From Bradyrhizobium sp. CCBAU 51765 (GTDB lineage: Bacteria; Pseudomonadota; Alphaproteobacteria; Rhizobiales; Xanthobacteraceae): a stretch of 64,000 nt of DNA. Under the pieces are notes generated by a model that worked only from the letters and a program-made list of their open reading frames with translations, was not told the origin of the DNA and ran no database searches. Location: NCBI RefSeq assembly GCF_015291725.1, contig NZ_CP030038.1, positions 310,001 to 374,000 on the forward strand. Direction: 5' to 3'. Both the position numbers and the translations under genes were made by a program. Shown here in pieces: positions 20,190 through 29,252 of the stretch; the first letter of the stretch is position 1, and every line of letters starts with the position of its first letter.

Positions 20190-21146
20190 ATGGCCAGATA
20201 CAGACATGGTCTGCCGCAGCATGGCGGCGGCATTTTCCTGACCGACGGCGGCATGGAGACCACCCTGATCTTCCACCAAGGGCTGGAGCTGCCGCACTTC
20301 GCGGCATTCGTGCTGCTGAACAGCGCCGATGGTCGCGCGCATCTGAAGCGGTACTACGAGGCCTATCTTCGCATCGCGCGGCAGCATGGACTCGGCTTCG
20401 TGCTCGACAGTCCGACCTGGCGCGCCAACCCGGACTGGGGCGCCAGGCTCGGCTACGATGCGGCCGGGCTCGAGGCCGTCAACATGGGCGCCATTCGCTT
20501 TCTCGACGAATTGCGCAGCACATGGGAATCGCCTCGCACCCCATGCGTGATCAACGGTGCGATCGGTCCGCGTGGCGACGGCTACAAGGCCGGCAACATG
20601 GACGCGGCGGAGGCGGAGGTCTACCACTCGGCCCAGATCGCAGCCTTCGCCGAGGCGGGCGCCGACATGGTGACTGCATTCACGCTGAACAGCATCAACG
20701 AAGCCGTCGGCGTGGTGCGTGCAGCCAAGACGCAGGACATACCGGTCGCGATCTCCTTCACGGTCGAGACCGATGGCCGCCTCGTCAGGGGCGAGTCGTT
20801 GCGCGAGGCGATCGAAGCGGTCGACGACGCAACGGACCGTGCTTGCGAATATTTCCTGATCAACTGCGCGCATCCGGCCCATTTTGACGGCGCGCTCGCG
20901 GCCGGCGAATCGTGGGTCCAGCGCATCCACGGCATCAGGGCCAACGCGTCGATCAAGAGCCATGCCGAGCTCGACGAATCGGAGACACTCGACAGCGGCG
21001 ATCCCGTCGATCTCGGCCGCCGTTACCTCTCGCTCAGGCGCGCGTTTCCGCAGATGCGGATTCTCGGCGGCTGCTGCGGCACCGATCACCGGCACGTTGC
21101 GGCCGTTTGCGAGGCCTGCCTGCCGCCAGAGGCGATGAGTGCGTAA
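20190..21146 (+). CDS. Homocysteine S-methyltransferase family protein
   Basis: A 318-residue TIM-barrel enzyme of the MHT/BHMT family. The zinc ligands are the Cys of NCAHP (about residue 226) and the pair in GGCCGT near the C-terminus. The N-terminal TDGGMETTLIF is also typical. Such enzymes move a methyl group from S-methylmethionine, betaine or a related donor to homocysteine; the donor cannot be read here. ATG at 20190 has GGAG 6 nt upstream; in-frame ATGs at 20175 and 20178 are alternatives. It is probably controlled by the divergent TetR protein. Confidence 0.88.
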   Translation: MARYRHGLPQHGGGIFLTDGGMETTLIFHQGLELPHFAAFVLLNSADGRAHLKRYYEAYLRIARQHGLGFVLDSPTWRANPDWGARLGYDAAGLEAVNMGAIRFLDELRSTWESPRTPCVINGAIGPRGDGYKAGNMDAAEAEVYHSAQIAAFAEAGADMVTAFTLNSINEAVGVVRAAKTQDIPVAISFTVETDGRLVRGESLREAIEAVDDATDRACEYFLINCAHPAHFDGALAAGESWVQRIHGIRANASIKSHAELDESETLDSGDPVDLGRRYLSLRRAFPQMRILGGCCGTDHRHVAAVCEACLPPEAMSA

Positions 21147-21159
21147 TACATGCAAAATG

Positions 21160-21187
21160 AAATGGCCGGGATCGCTCCCGGCCATTT
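21160..21187. terminator. Bidirectional hairpin terminator
   Basis: A perfect 12-bp stem (AAATGGCCGGGA / TCCCGGCCATTT) with a TCGC loop lies between the convergent methyltransferase and OmpA-family genes. It has short A/T flanks on both sides. Confidence 0.7.
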
Positions 21188-21205
21188 GCGTTTGTGGCTT
21201 GTGCC

Positions 21206-23353
21206 TCAGCGCGGCGGCGCGGTGCCGGGCGGGGGCGGCGGCAGCGAGGCCGTCCCGCCGTTGAGCAGCGGCGTGATGCGGCGGACCGTGACGCGCCGGT
21301 TGATCGCGCTCGGTCCTTGCGTCTGCTCCTTCAAGTACTGCTCGCCGTAGCCTTGCGACGTCAGGTTCTCCGCCGGGACACCGAACTGCTGCGTCAGCAG
21401 TTCGGCCGCGGCCTGCGCGCGACGGTCAGACAATGACAGATTGTCGACCTCGTTGCCGACCGCGTCGGTGTGCCCCTCGATCAGGAACACCTCGCGCGGG
21501 TTGCGCTGGATCGCACGGTTGAGGCCGTCGGCGATCGCTTGCAACCGGGCCGCCTGGTCCGGCGGGATGGTCCACGATCCCGTCTCGAAGTTGATCGTGT
21601 TGACGTCGATGCTCGGCATCTGCATGCGAACATTGGGGCTGTAGCGGATCTCGTCGAGCGAGTAACGCCGATCGATCCGCTGCACCGGCGGCGCCTCCAT
21701 GGTCTCGTAGATCAAGTCCGGCGACGCCTCCTGGGCATCGACGATGTAGCGATCATAGGGGATGTTCACGACCGGCGGCGGTACGTCGACATAGAAGCCG
21801 CCGACCGACCGCGGATCGCGGTAGGTGTTGTCGATGATGATGACCTCGCGCCCGGCGGGGTCCCTGCGGATGCGCCGCATCAGCCGGCCGTCGGTGCCGA
21901 CCACGGTGATGATCTCGCTGCCGTCGGGACGGATCACGACGGTGCGGGTTTCGCCGCCGACGGTGTCGGTGCGGATGTCGCGGGCCCCGTAGCGGAAGCG
22001 ATAGAGATCGTTGCCGCGGACATAGGCCTGCCCGCCCGGATCGCGGACGATGATGCGGTCCGGCTCGGTGTAGACAGTGCGGCCGCCTTCGATGGTCTCG
22101 CGGCGCTGGTTATGGAGATCGGCGATGGTGGCACCGATCACGGCGCCGGCCACGACGCCGGCGCCGATCGCGAGCGGCGTGAGGTCACGCTGCGGCGGAC
22201 GCGGCGGTGGCGGCAGCGGTGCAGCAACCGTCGGCGCGGCGCGGAAGGCCGGTGCCACCGTCGGCGGCCGATATTGTGCCCTGTCGGCGGGCGGCGCTGC
22301 GGCCGGCGTGCCAGGCACCACGGTCGGAGCCGCGGCGCCGGCCGGAGGCGCCGGCGGCCGGGCCGGGGCACCAGCCTGCGGGGGCGGAGCTCCGGCTGCC
22401 GGTGCTCCGGCGGGTGGCGTGGCACCCTGCTGACCCGGGGTTGGCGTCGCCGTCGGAGCTGGGGTTGCCGTCGGCGCTGGGGTCGCGCCAGGTGCCGGCG
22501 TCGCCGCCCCCGGGCGTCCAGGCGGCGGCGTCGGGGTGCTGCCGGGAGCTGGCGTCGCGGCCGGAGCGGGCGGCGGTGTACCGGGGCGGCCGGCTGGCGG
22601 TGCGCCAGGCGTGCTGCCCGGAGCCGGCGTTGCTGTCGGTGCGGGTGTTGCGGTCGGCGCAGGTGCGGCCGTCGGAGCAGGCGCACCCGGTCGTGCCGCC
22701 GGCGCTGCGGGCGCAGGCGTCGGTGTCGCGGTGGGAGCCGGCGTCGGGCGGCCTTGAGGAGCTGCTGCGGGAGGCGGCGCCGGCGGCGTCGGAGCCGGGC
22801 GTGCGCCGGACGGTGCCGGAGGCGGCGGCGTGTGCGGCTGTGCTGCGGGTGGCGGCGTGGTCGGCGCGCGTTGCTGCGGAGCCGCTGCAGGAGGCGGTGC
22901 TGGCGGCGTGGGAGCCGCGCGCGGAGCGGGCGGTGCCGGAGGCGGTGGTGTCGGGGCGCGCTGCTGCGGAGCCGCAGCCGGAGGCGGCGCAGGCTGCTTC
23001 GGAGCGGCCGGCGGCGGCGGTGGCGGCGGAGGCGCCGGACGGGCCGCAGGTGGAGGCGGAGGCGGTGGCGGCGCTGCCGGACGCGGCGGTGCGGCTGCCG
23101 GCGGGGGCGCGGCGGGCGGATGGGGCGGTGCAGCCGCGGGCGGTGGTGCCGCCGGGCGCGCGGGTGCTGCAGGCGGAGCCGCTGCCGGCGGTCCCTTCGG
23201 CGGCTGCTTCGGTTTTCCGTCAGGGCCCGTCTCTTGAGGCTGGGCCTGCGCGACCACGAGCGGCGAAGCGTCCTGCGCATGCGATGCGGTGTTTGCCAAT
23301 TGCATCGCGGTCAGAGCCGTCGTCGCAAGCAGCACGAAACGAAGGTTGGTCAT
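21206..23353 (-). CDS. OmpA-family protein with long Pro/Ala-rich segment
   Basis: A 715-residue envelope protein. The signal peptide ends near NTASHAQ (residue ~27). Residues about 40-385 are an extreme Pro/Ala/Thr low-complexity stretch. Then come a short hydrophobic segment (LAIGAGVVAGAVIGATIADL), a middle domain, and a C-terminal OmpA peptidoglycan-binding domain (INFETGSWTIPPDQAARLQ, then LIEGHTDAVGNEVDNLSLS). The OmpA domain anchors to peptidoglycan; the proline-rich arm could span the periplasm or reach out of the cell. Such arms vary in length between strains through repeat slippage, an inference from the repeated DNA at 22200-23235. Confidence 0.88.
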   Translation of the reverse strand: MTNLRFVLLATTALTAMQLANTASHAQDASPLVVAQAQPQETGPDGKPKQPPKGPPAAAPPAAPARPAAPPPAAAPPHPPAAPPPAAAPPRPAAPPPPPPPPAARPAPPPPPPPPAAPKQPAPPPAAAPQQRAPTPPPPAPPAPRAAPTPPAPPPAAAPQQRAPTTPPPAAQPHTPPPPAPSGARPAPTPPAPPPAAAPQGRPTPAPTATPTPAPAAPAARPGAPAPTAAPAPTATPAPTATPAPGSTPGAPPAGRPGTPPPAPAATPAPGSTPTPPPGRPGAATPAPGATPAPTATPAPTATPTPGQQGATPPAGAPAAGAPPPQAGAPARPPAPPAGAAAPTVVPGTPAAAPPADRAQYRPPTVAPAFRAAPTVAAPLPPPPRPPQRDLTPLAIGAGVVAGAVIGATIADLHNQRRETIEGGRTVYTEPDRIIVRDPGGQAYVRGNDLYRFRYGARDIRTDTVGGETRTVVIRPDGSEIITVVGTDGRLMRRIRRDPAGREVIIIDNTYRDPRSVGGFYVDVPPPVVNIPYDRYIVDAQEASPDLIYETMEAPPVQRIDRRYSLDEIRYSPNVRMQMPSIDVNTINFETGSWTIPPDQAARLQAIADGLNRAIQRNPREVFLIEGHTDAVGNEVDNLSLSDRRAQAAAELLTQQFGVPAENLTSQGYGEQYLKEQTQGPSAINRRVTVRRITPLLNGGTASLPPPPPGTAPPR

Positions 23354-23539
23354 GGTGTTGAACTTCCCCGGAAGGTTCTTTGACGAAGTGTCGGGATGAA
23401 CAGCTACGCGTTAGGCCGCATTGTGGCAGGCGATGCAGCCGCAGCCCGATTTATTTCTGCACGCAAATCATCTCACTATGGCGACGTTCATTGCGCATTC
23501 AGATGCTGGTTGCAATCGCCTTGCATGTGATTGGAGAGT

Positions 23540-23779
23540 TCATGCGTGATCCCGCGGCATTGCATCTGTCGCAGGATTCGGCGTGAGCGGCCCATTCGGT
23601 CCGCGCGATGGAATCTCTTCGGGCACGTTGCCAGGCAATTCGTCGGGCCGCGGTGATTCGCCTGGCTCGCGGACCGGTGGTGTGATCTCAGGCTGCGGAT
23701 TGCCAGGGGGGATTCCGGGCGGCGGCTCAGTTGGCGTGCCTGGTGTCGACGGCGGAATCTCGGGCGGTTCGATCGGCAT
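23540..23779 (-). CDS. Small proline-rich protein coupled to the upstream gene
   Basis: A 79-residue Pro/Glu/Gly-rich protein (MPIEPPEIPPSTPGTPTEPP...) with no signal peptide and no family I recognise. Its ATG shares one base with the TGA of the upstream split-barrel gene (TGATG), implying translational coupling. That is the best evidence that it is real. About a third of residues are proline, so it is probably disordered. Confidence 0.6.
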   Translation of the reverse strand: MPIEPPEIPPSTPGTPTEPPPGIPPGNPQPEITPPVREPGESPRPDELPGNVPEEIPSRGPNGPLTPNPATDAMPRDHA

Positions 23780-24264
23780 CACATCGAGACCTTGCGGTTC
23801 TCGCCGATGTCCGGGCGTGTGTTCGTGACGGCCGCGGCCGCCATCTTCACGTAGGAGATCACCGTTCCCGGCGAGTCCCAGAATTCGGCGTCGTCAGGCG
23901 TGACCTTGAGCACGCGGATGTTGGGATCTTCCGCAGAGTCCCACCAAGCCTTGGCCGGCGTCGAGAACAGCTCCTTGATCTTGGCACGATCGTTGGAGAC
24001 GACGGCAGTGCCGGTCAGCGACACATATTTCTGGCTGCCGGCATCCGCGAACGACAGGTTGACGGATGGATTGAGCGCGATTTCCTCATCCTTGTGACGC
24101 CGTGCATCGGTCAGGAAAAGAATCGTGTTCGCGTCGCGGTCGAGATAGGCGCTCATCGGCCGCGCGCGGAGCTTGTCGCCGTCGCGCGTGACCAGCATCG
24201 CGAACCCGATTTTCTTCATCAGGTCCCAGACGCGATCGACGTTGCCGGCATTGTCGTTGGCCAT
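23779..24264 (-). CDS. Pyridoxamine 5'-phosphate oxidase-like FMN-binding split-barrel (general stress protein 26 type)
   Basis: A 161-residue protein. The core GFAMLVTRDGDKLRARPMSAY, TILFLTDARRHKD and VSLTGTAVVSNDRAKI match the general stress protein 26 branch of the PNPOx-like split barrel, which binds FMN or another flavin. It lacks the full PNPO active site, so a pyridoxal biosynthetic role is unlikely. ATG at 24264 follows an AAGGAGC ribosome binding site. It precedes the small Pro-rich gene in a coupled pair and follows the VOC gene by 64 nt. Confidence 0.88.
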   Translation of the reverse strand: MANDNAGNVDRVWDLMKKIGFAMLVTRDGDKLRARPMSAYLDRDANTILFLTDARRHKDEEIALNPSVNLSFADAGSQKYVSLTGTAVVSNDRAKIKELFSTPAKAWWDSAEDPNIRVLKVTPDDAEFWDSPGTVISYVKMAAAAVTNTRPDIGENRKVSM

Positions 24265-24328
24265 GTCGTGCTCCTTTTTGCAAGGAACGATAACGGCCTG
24301 CCTGGAACGATGTTCCTGTCGAATCCTC

Positions 24329-24715
24329 CTATTCCGGCGCGTGGCAGACGGCCTCGATATTGTGGCCATCAGGGTCGAGCACGAACGCGCCGTAATAGTT
24401 CGGATGGTAATGGGGGCGGATGCCGGGCGAACCGTTGTCGCGGCCGCCAGCCGCGATTGCGGCCTTGTAGAAGGCATCGACCGTGGCACGGTCCTTGGCG
24501 CGAATGGCGACATGCACCGGCTTGTTCATGGCGCCTTCGCCGCCGATCCAGAAATCGGGCTTGCCCTCGGCGCCGAAGCCTGCGGCGGAAGCGTGGCCGG
24601 TCTGCTCTGCCGTGACCTCCATGACAAGGCTGTAGCCGAGCGGCGCCAGCGCCGTCGTGTAGAACGATTTCGCGCGTTCATAGTCGGAGACCGAGATACC
24701 CAGATGATCGATCAT
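24329..24715 (-). CDS. VOC (glyoxalase/bleomycin resistance-like) family protein
   Basis: A 128-residue single-subunit VOC fold. The first metal ligand lies in MIDHLGISVSDYERAKSFY. The second half has VHVAIRAKDRATVDAFYKAA and ends YGAFVLDPDGHNIEAVCH, with the typical terminal Glu ligand. The substrate is unknown. It lies upstream of the FMN-binding protein on the same strand and is probably co-transcribed with it. Confidence 0.88.
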   Translation of the reverse strand: MIDHLGISVSDYERAKSFYTTALAPLGYSLVMEVTAEQTGHASAAGFGAEGKPDFWIGGEGAMNKPVHVAIRAKDRATVDAFYKAAIAAGGRDNGSPGIRPHYHPNYYGAFVLDPDGHNIEAVCHAPE

Positions 24716-24893
24716 GGCAACCTCCCTTGTCCGCCCCTGTCGGCGTGACAGGAACGTATTGCGTCAGGTCTTGCGTGTCATCGCTGTTGAGCGAATGTGG
24801 CGCGAGATGCCCAGTCCAAGTCTTCGCCACATTGCTCCCTGTGGGTGGGCCCCGGATCGGCGCACGCTTGTTCGGGACGACGGAGAGAGAGTG

Positions 24894-26840
24894 CTACGCG
24901 GCCCTTTTGCGTTGCCTCAGGAAGCGGCCGAGCAGCTTGCGCTTGCCCTTGCGCGGAATCAGGTCGATGTCGCTGACGAGCTTGGCACCGCCCTTGCGCC
25001 GCTCCAGCACGATCTTGCGGCTGTGGAAGGCCTCCAGCTCGGCACGATGCGCGACGCTGACGATCGTCGCCTTCGGCAGCGCGTCGGTGATCATCTTCAT
25101 CATCTTGTCCTGGCTCTTCTCGTCGAGCGCCGAGGTCGCCTCATCGAGCACGACGATGTCGGGATTGTGCAGCAGCAGCCGCGCAAAGGCGAGGCGCTGC
25201 TTCTCGCCGCCGGACAACGTCTGGTCCCAGGGTCCTTCCTCTTCGATCTTCTCCTTGAGATGATCGAGGCCGACCTTGTGCAGGGCCTCGCCGATCTCCT
25301 CGACGGTCCAGTGGTCGGCAGCGCCCGGATAGGCGACCGTCCGCCGCAAGGAGCCGGAGGGGACGTAAGGCCGCTGCGGCAGCATGAACAGCCGGCGGTC
25401 GGCATGGAAATTGACGCTGCCGCCGCCCCAGGGCCATAGGCCTGCGATGGCGCGCACCAGCGTGCTCTTGCCGGTGCCGGATTCGCCGGCGACCAGCAGT
25501 CGTTCGCCGGGCTCGATCACGACCTCGGTCTCGCCGACCACGGCGGTGCCGTCGTCGAGCGTGACGGAGAGATCCTTCAGCTCCAGCATGGCGTCGTTGC
25601 GCGTCTCGCCGCGCTTGATGCGGCCAAGGCCATCGCCCCGCTCGGCGCGTTCGAGGCCGTCGAGCGACATCATCAGCGAGGCGATGCGACGCGCACAGGC
25701 GTTCCAATCTGCCAGCCGGGGGTAATTGTCGACCAGCCAGCCGAACGCGCTCTGCACGATGGTGAAGGCGGAAGCCGCCTGCATCACCTGCCCCAGCGTC
25801 ATGCTGCCATCGAGGAATTTTGGCGCGCACAGCAGCAGCGGCACCACCGGCGCAACCAGGCTCGATCCCTGCGACACCAGCGTGGTGCGCATGTGCTGGC
25901 CGGCGAGTCGCGCCCATTGCCGCAGCACGCGGGTGAAATTGCGGTCGATGCCGTCGCGCTCCTCCTCCTCGCCGCCGAGCAGCGCGATGCTCTCGCCGTT
26001 TTCGCGCACCCGCGTCAGCGTGTAGCGGAAATCGGCTTCGGCCTGGTTCTTGTCCTCGGAGACCTGGACGAAGCGCCGGCCGATCACCACGATCGAACTG
26101 GATGCGATCGCGGCGTAGAGGATCGCGGCGATCACGAGGAAGCCGGGGATGGTGATGGCCGAGCCGCCGAGGGTGACGGTGAGCGCGCCGCCGATGGTCC
26201 AGAGCACGACGATGAAGGTCACGGCCGACAGCAGTGCGGACGTCACGCCGGCGAGGAAATCGACCGGGGAGTCGGTCGCGATCCGCAGATCCTCCGCGAT
26301 GCGGTATTCGGGATTTTCGTGATCGCCGCCGACCAGGTTGAGCTGGTAGTAACGCCCGTTCTTGAGCCACCGGGTCAGCGCACTCGCCGTGAGCCAGGCC
26401 CGCCAGCGCCGCTGGATGCCCATGCGCGCGAACACCTGCGCCACTGCGAGCACGATGCTGCCGATCGCGAGTGGGACGAACACCGCCGTGAGATGGAAGA
26501 CACTCGCCGCGTCGCGCTTCTCGATGGCGTCGAAGATCGCGCGATTCCAGACATTGATGCCGTACTGGAAGCCAACCGTCAGCACGACCAGCAGGCCGAG
26601 ACCGATCGAGAACGGCCAGGCCAGGCGGTCGCCGTTGCGGCCCCAGAAGCCGCGGGCGCTGATCCAGAACCGGGTCAGCAGATAGTCCTTGCGGGCCTGC
26701 TCGGCTTCCTCGGGTGAGAGCTCGGGGTCGGGTTCGACCAGCTCCGGCGGGGGCGGTGCCACCTCATCGCCGTTCTCGCCTTTGATCTCCACAATGGGCG
26801 GTTTCCTGCCCGGTTCGCGCGTTGTGGCCGGCTTGTGCAT
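24894..26840 (-). CDS. BacA/SbmA-like ABC transporter with fused ATPase (BclA-type architecture)
   Basis: A 648-residue fusion of an ABC_membrane_2/SbmA_BacA-type TM domain (about residues 60-360, five or six TM) and an ATPase domain. Walker A is AGESGTGKST, the signature LSGGEKQR, Walker B IVVLDEATS. In Bradyrhizobium a protein of this layout, BclA, imports plant nodule peptides and is needed for bacteroid differentiation in Aeschynomene; other family members handle cobalamin or peptides. Whether this is BclA or a paralogue cannot be settled by eye. ATG at 26840 is preferred to the GTG at 26855. The N-terminal 55 residues are an acidic Pro/Glu cytoplasmic tail. Confidence 0.88.
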   Translation of the reverse strand: MHKPATTREPGRKPPIVEIKGENGDEVAPPPPELVEPDPELSPEEAEQARKDYLLTRFWISARGFWGRNGDRLAWPFSIGLGLLVVLTVGFQYGINVWNRAIFDAIEKRDAASVFHLTAVFVPLAIGSIVLAVAQVFARMGIQRRWRAWLTASALTRWLKNGRYYQLNLVGGDHENPEYRIAEDLRIATDSPVDFLAGVTSALLSAVTFIVVLWTIGGALTVTLGGSAITIPGFLVIAAILYAAIASSSIVVIGRRFVQVSEDKNQAEADFRYTLTRVRENGESIALLGGEEEERDGIDRNFTRVLRQWARLAGQHMRTTLVSQGSSLVAPVVPLLLCAPKFLDGSMTLGQVMQAASAFTIVQSAFGWLVDNYPRLADWNACARRIASLMMSLDGLERAERGDGLGRIKRGETRNDAMLELKDLSVTLDDGTAVVGETEVVIEPGERLLVAGESGTGKSTLVRAIAGLWPWGGGSVNFHADRRLFMLPQRPYVPSGSLRRTVAYPGAADHWTVEEIGEALHKVGLDHLKEKIEEEGPWDQTLSGGEKQRLAFARLLLHNPDIVVLDEATSALDEKSQDKMMKMITDALPKATIVSVAHRAELEAFHSRKIVLERRKGGAKLVSDIDLIPRKGKRKLLGRFLRQRKRAA

Positions 26841-26894
26841 GAGCGGACAACGCACGAGGAAATCAAACGGTTCCCTTCGGTTCCGGCCGCCGTA

Positions 26895-29048
26895 TCACTC
26901 GGCGGCGCCGTTGTTGACGTGCCGCAGCCGCGCGGCCCGGTGCAGAACGCGCGACAATTCCTCGATCGAATAGGGCTTTTGCACGAGATCGCAGCCGGCC
27001 GCGCCCTCCTGTGACAGGGCCTGGCTGTAGCCCGTGGTCAGCACGACCGGCACGGCGATGCCGCGCTCGCGGATCGCCCGTACCAAATCGAGCCCGGTCA
27101 TCCCGGGCATCACCACGTCCGAGAGCACGACGTCGAAGCGATCCGCGTTCACGACGAGCTCGGCAAGCGCATCGGCGGCATTGTCGACCAGCGTGATGCT
27201 GTAGCCGAGCTCGGTGAGGCCATCGGCGGCGAAATTGGCAAGCTCGATATTGTCCTCGACCACCAGCACCGACATGCCGGTACCGGCCATTGCCGGCGCA
27301 GTGTTGGGCGCCTGGCGCTGCGGCAGCAGCTCCGGCGGCACGCGCGGCAGATAGAGCGAGAAGGTGCTGCCATGCCCCACCTCGCTCGTGACGGTCACTT
27401 CACCGCCGGACTGCCGGGCGAAGCCGAACACCTGGGACAGGCCGAGACCGGTGCCGTGGCCGATCTGCTTGGTGGTGAAGAACGGCTCGAAGATGCGCCC
27501 GAGCCGTGCAGCGGGAATGCCGACACCGGTGTCGCTGACGTTGACGCGGACGAAGCCATGGTTTGCCAAGGTCTGGCTGGCCGAAAGCTTCGCCAGCGTG
27601 TCCGGAACGGTTGTTGCGGCCTCGACGCTGAAAACGATCGTGCCTTTGCCCCGCATGGCATCGCGCGCATTGGTGGCCATGTTGATCAGCGCCGTCTCGA
27701 ACTGGCTGGCATCGGCATTGACGAGGTACGGCTCCGCCGGCAGCCGCATGACGATCTCGATCGCGGAGCCCAGCAGCGTGGCGAGCATGTCGTGCAGCGA
27801 TTGCACCCGCGCACCGACGTCGAACACCTCCGGCTTCAGGGTCTGGCGCCGCGCAAAGGCGAGCAGCTGCGAGGTCAGCTTGGCCGCGCGCGCCACCGAA
27901 TCCGCGATGGCCGTGATATAGCGCTGTCGGCGCTCCTCCGTCAGTTGCGGCCGGTTCAGGAGGTCGACCGACGCGCGGATCACGGTCAGGAGGTTGTTGA
28001 AGTCGTGCGCGACGCCGCCGGTGAGCTGCCCGAGCGCCTCCAGGCGCTGGCTGTGCTTGAGCGCCTCCTCGGCCTCGCGCCGCTTCGCAGCTTCCGCCTG
28101 AAGGTTCTGCGTGCGCCGCAAGGCGAGCGCCAGCAACAGGAACAGCAGCGCTGTGGCGGGAATGCCGAACACCAGATGCTGACCGATGGTGGCGAGCCAG
28201 CGCGCGCGGATCGCAGAGGTCTCGAGCCCGGCGCTGACATAGATCGGATATTCGGCGACGCGCCGGTAGGCGATGCGCCGCTCGATGCCGTCCGAGGGCC
28301 AGTCGACGGTGATGAAGCCGTGCTCGGGTTGAGCTGCGATCTTCCGGCCCACCGGCCCGGCCGGATCGAGCCGAAACTCACGGTCAAGCCGGGGAAAATG
28401 CGTGAGGATCGCGCCGTCGGTGCGGCCCATCGCGAAGAAGCTGCCGGGATCCGATCCAATTCTGGCGTAAAAACTCTCGAAATATTCCGGCAGGACCGAG
28501 GCCTGGATCACGCCGATGAAGCTGCCGTCGTCGGAGTCGCGGCGGCGGCTGACCCCGAAGAAGCGCGCGCCCTGATAGGGTGGCCGTGGCGTCAGGGCCG
28601 TGCCGATGAAAGTGCCGATGCCATGGTCGACGTGGGCGTAGAAGTAATTGCGATCGGCAAAGCTGAGGTCCGGCGGCGGCGAGACAAGGCTGTTGACCAG
28701 CGCTTTTCCGTTCGCATCGAAGATCCAGGCCGATTTCAGCTGCGGCAGCGCATCGGTCAGCCGCTTGAGGCGGCGATGCAGCGCCGGTTCTCGCGCGCGG
28801 ATGATGTCGTCCGGCAAGCCGCGCACGACCTCGTTGAGCTCGGCGAGGCTGCGGTCGATGGTCTCGAACACCTTGAGCGCATGCTCATGAGCGACATCGA
28901 CCGTCCGCTCGATCTCCCGGTCGGCGATATCCCTGGTGGACGTGTAGGAGATCGTGGCGGCAACGGCGAAGAGCGCAACCGGCAGCGCCAGGGATGCCGC
29001 CATCATCCACTGCAACAGCCTCAGCGAGTTGCGTTGCGCCCTCTGCAC
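26895..29048 (-). CDS. Hybrid sensor histidine kinase with PDC-type periplasmic sensor
   Basis: A 717-residue protein. TM1 (about residues 12-35) is followed by a periplasmic PDC/Cache-like sensor (about 36-295) with NYFYAHVDHGIGTF, and by TM2 (about 300-322). The HisKA His lies in GGVAHDFNNLLTVIRASVDL. HATPase motifs are NMATNARDAM, DTGVGIP and GTGLGLSQVF. The C-terminal receiver has VLSDVVMPGMTG (phospho-Asp) and KPYS. The cognate regulator is not adjacent. A GTG at 29048 is chosen as start because GGAG lies 5 nt upstream and it precedes TM1 by 12 residues; the frame stays open to 29228. Confidence 0.9.
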   Translation of the reverse strand: MQRAQRNSLRLLQWMMAASLALPVALFAVAATISYTSTRDIADREIERTVDVAHEHALKVFETIDRSLAELNEVVRGLPDDIIRAREPALHRRLKRLTDALPQLKSAWIFDANGKALVNSLVSPPPDLSFADRNYFYAHVDHGIGTFIGTALTPRPPYQGARFFGVSRRRDSDDGSFIGVIQASVLPEYFESFYARIGSDPGSFFAMGRTDGAILTHFPRLDREFRLDPAGPVGRKIAAQPEHGFITVDWPSDGIERRIAYRRVAEYPIYVSAGLETSAIRARWLATIGQHLVFGIPATALLFLLLALALRRTQNLQAEAAKRREAEEALKHSQRLEALGQLTGGVAHDFNNLLTVIRASVDLLNRPQLTEERRQRYITAIADSVARAAKLTSQLLAFARRQTLKPEVFDVGARVQSLHDMLATLLGSAIEIVMRLPAEPYLVNADASQFETALINMATNARDAMRGKGTIVFSVEAATTVPDTLAKLSASQTLANHGFVRVNVSDTGVGIPAARLGRIFEPFFTTKQIGHGTGLGLSQVFGFARQSGGEVTVTSEVGHGSTFSLYLPRVPPELLPQRQAPNTAPAMAGTGMSVLVVEDNIELANFAADGLTELGYSITLVDNAADALAELVVNADRFDVVLSDVVMPGMTGLDLVRAIRERGIAVPVVLTTGYSQALSQEGAAGCDLVQKPYSIEELSRVLHRAARLRHVNNGAAE

Positions 29049-29252
29049 AGTCGCTCCGGTCCCTGATCGCCAGCTTAACTGAGTTTCGCGCAAGGAAGGA
29101 AGTCGATTATAGATATAATCTGTGGTTGTATTCCAATGAATCACGCGCGGGACATTCCCGCCGGACCGGCGCGATAGCCCCCCTCGCGGCTTTGTTCGAG
29201 GGGGGCACGTGAGGTGAGGCGGCAGCAAGCCGCCGTTCGGGGAGGCTGGCGG

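Noticed and set aside
22200-23235. Repetitive DNA that could be mistaken for a CRISPR array or a VNTR locus
   Set aside because: No constant repeat with unique spacers; it is the codon pattern of the Pro/Ala-rich arm of the OmpA-family protein.
27372-29066. 564-codon plus-strand frame opposite the hybrid kinase
   Set aside because: Antisense shadow; kinase motifs on the minus strand are unambiguous.
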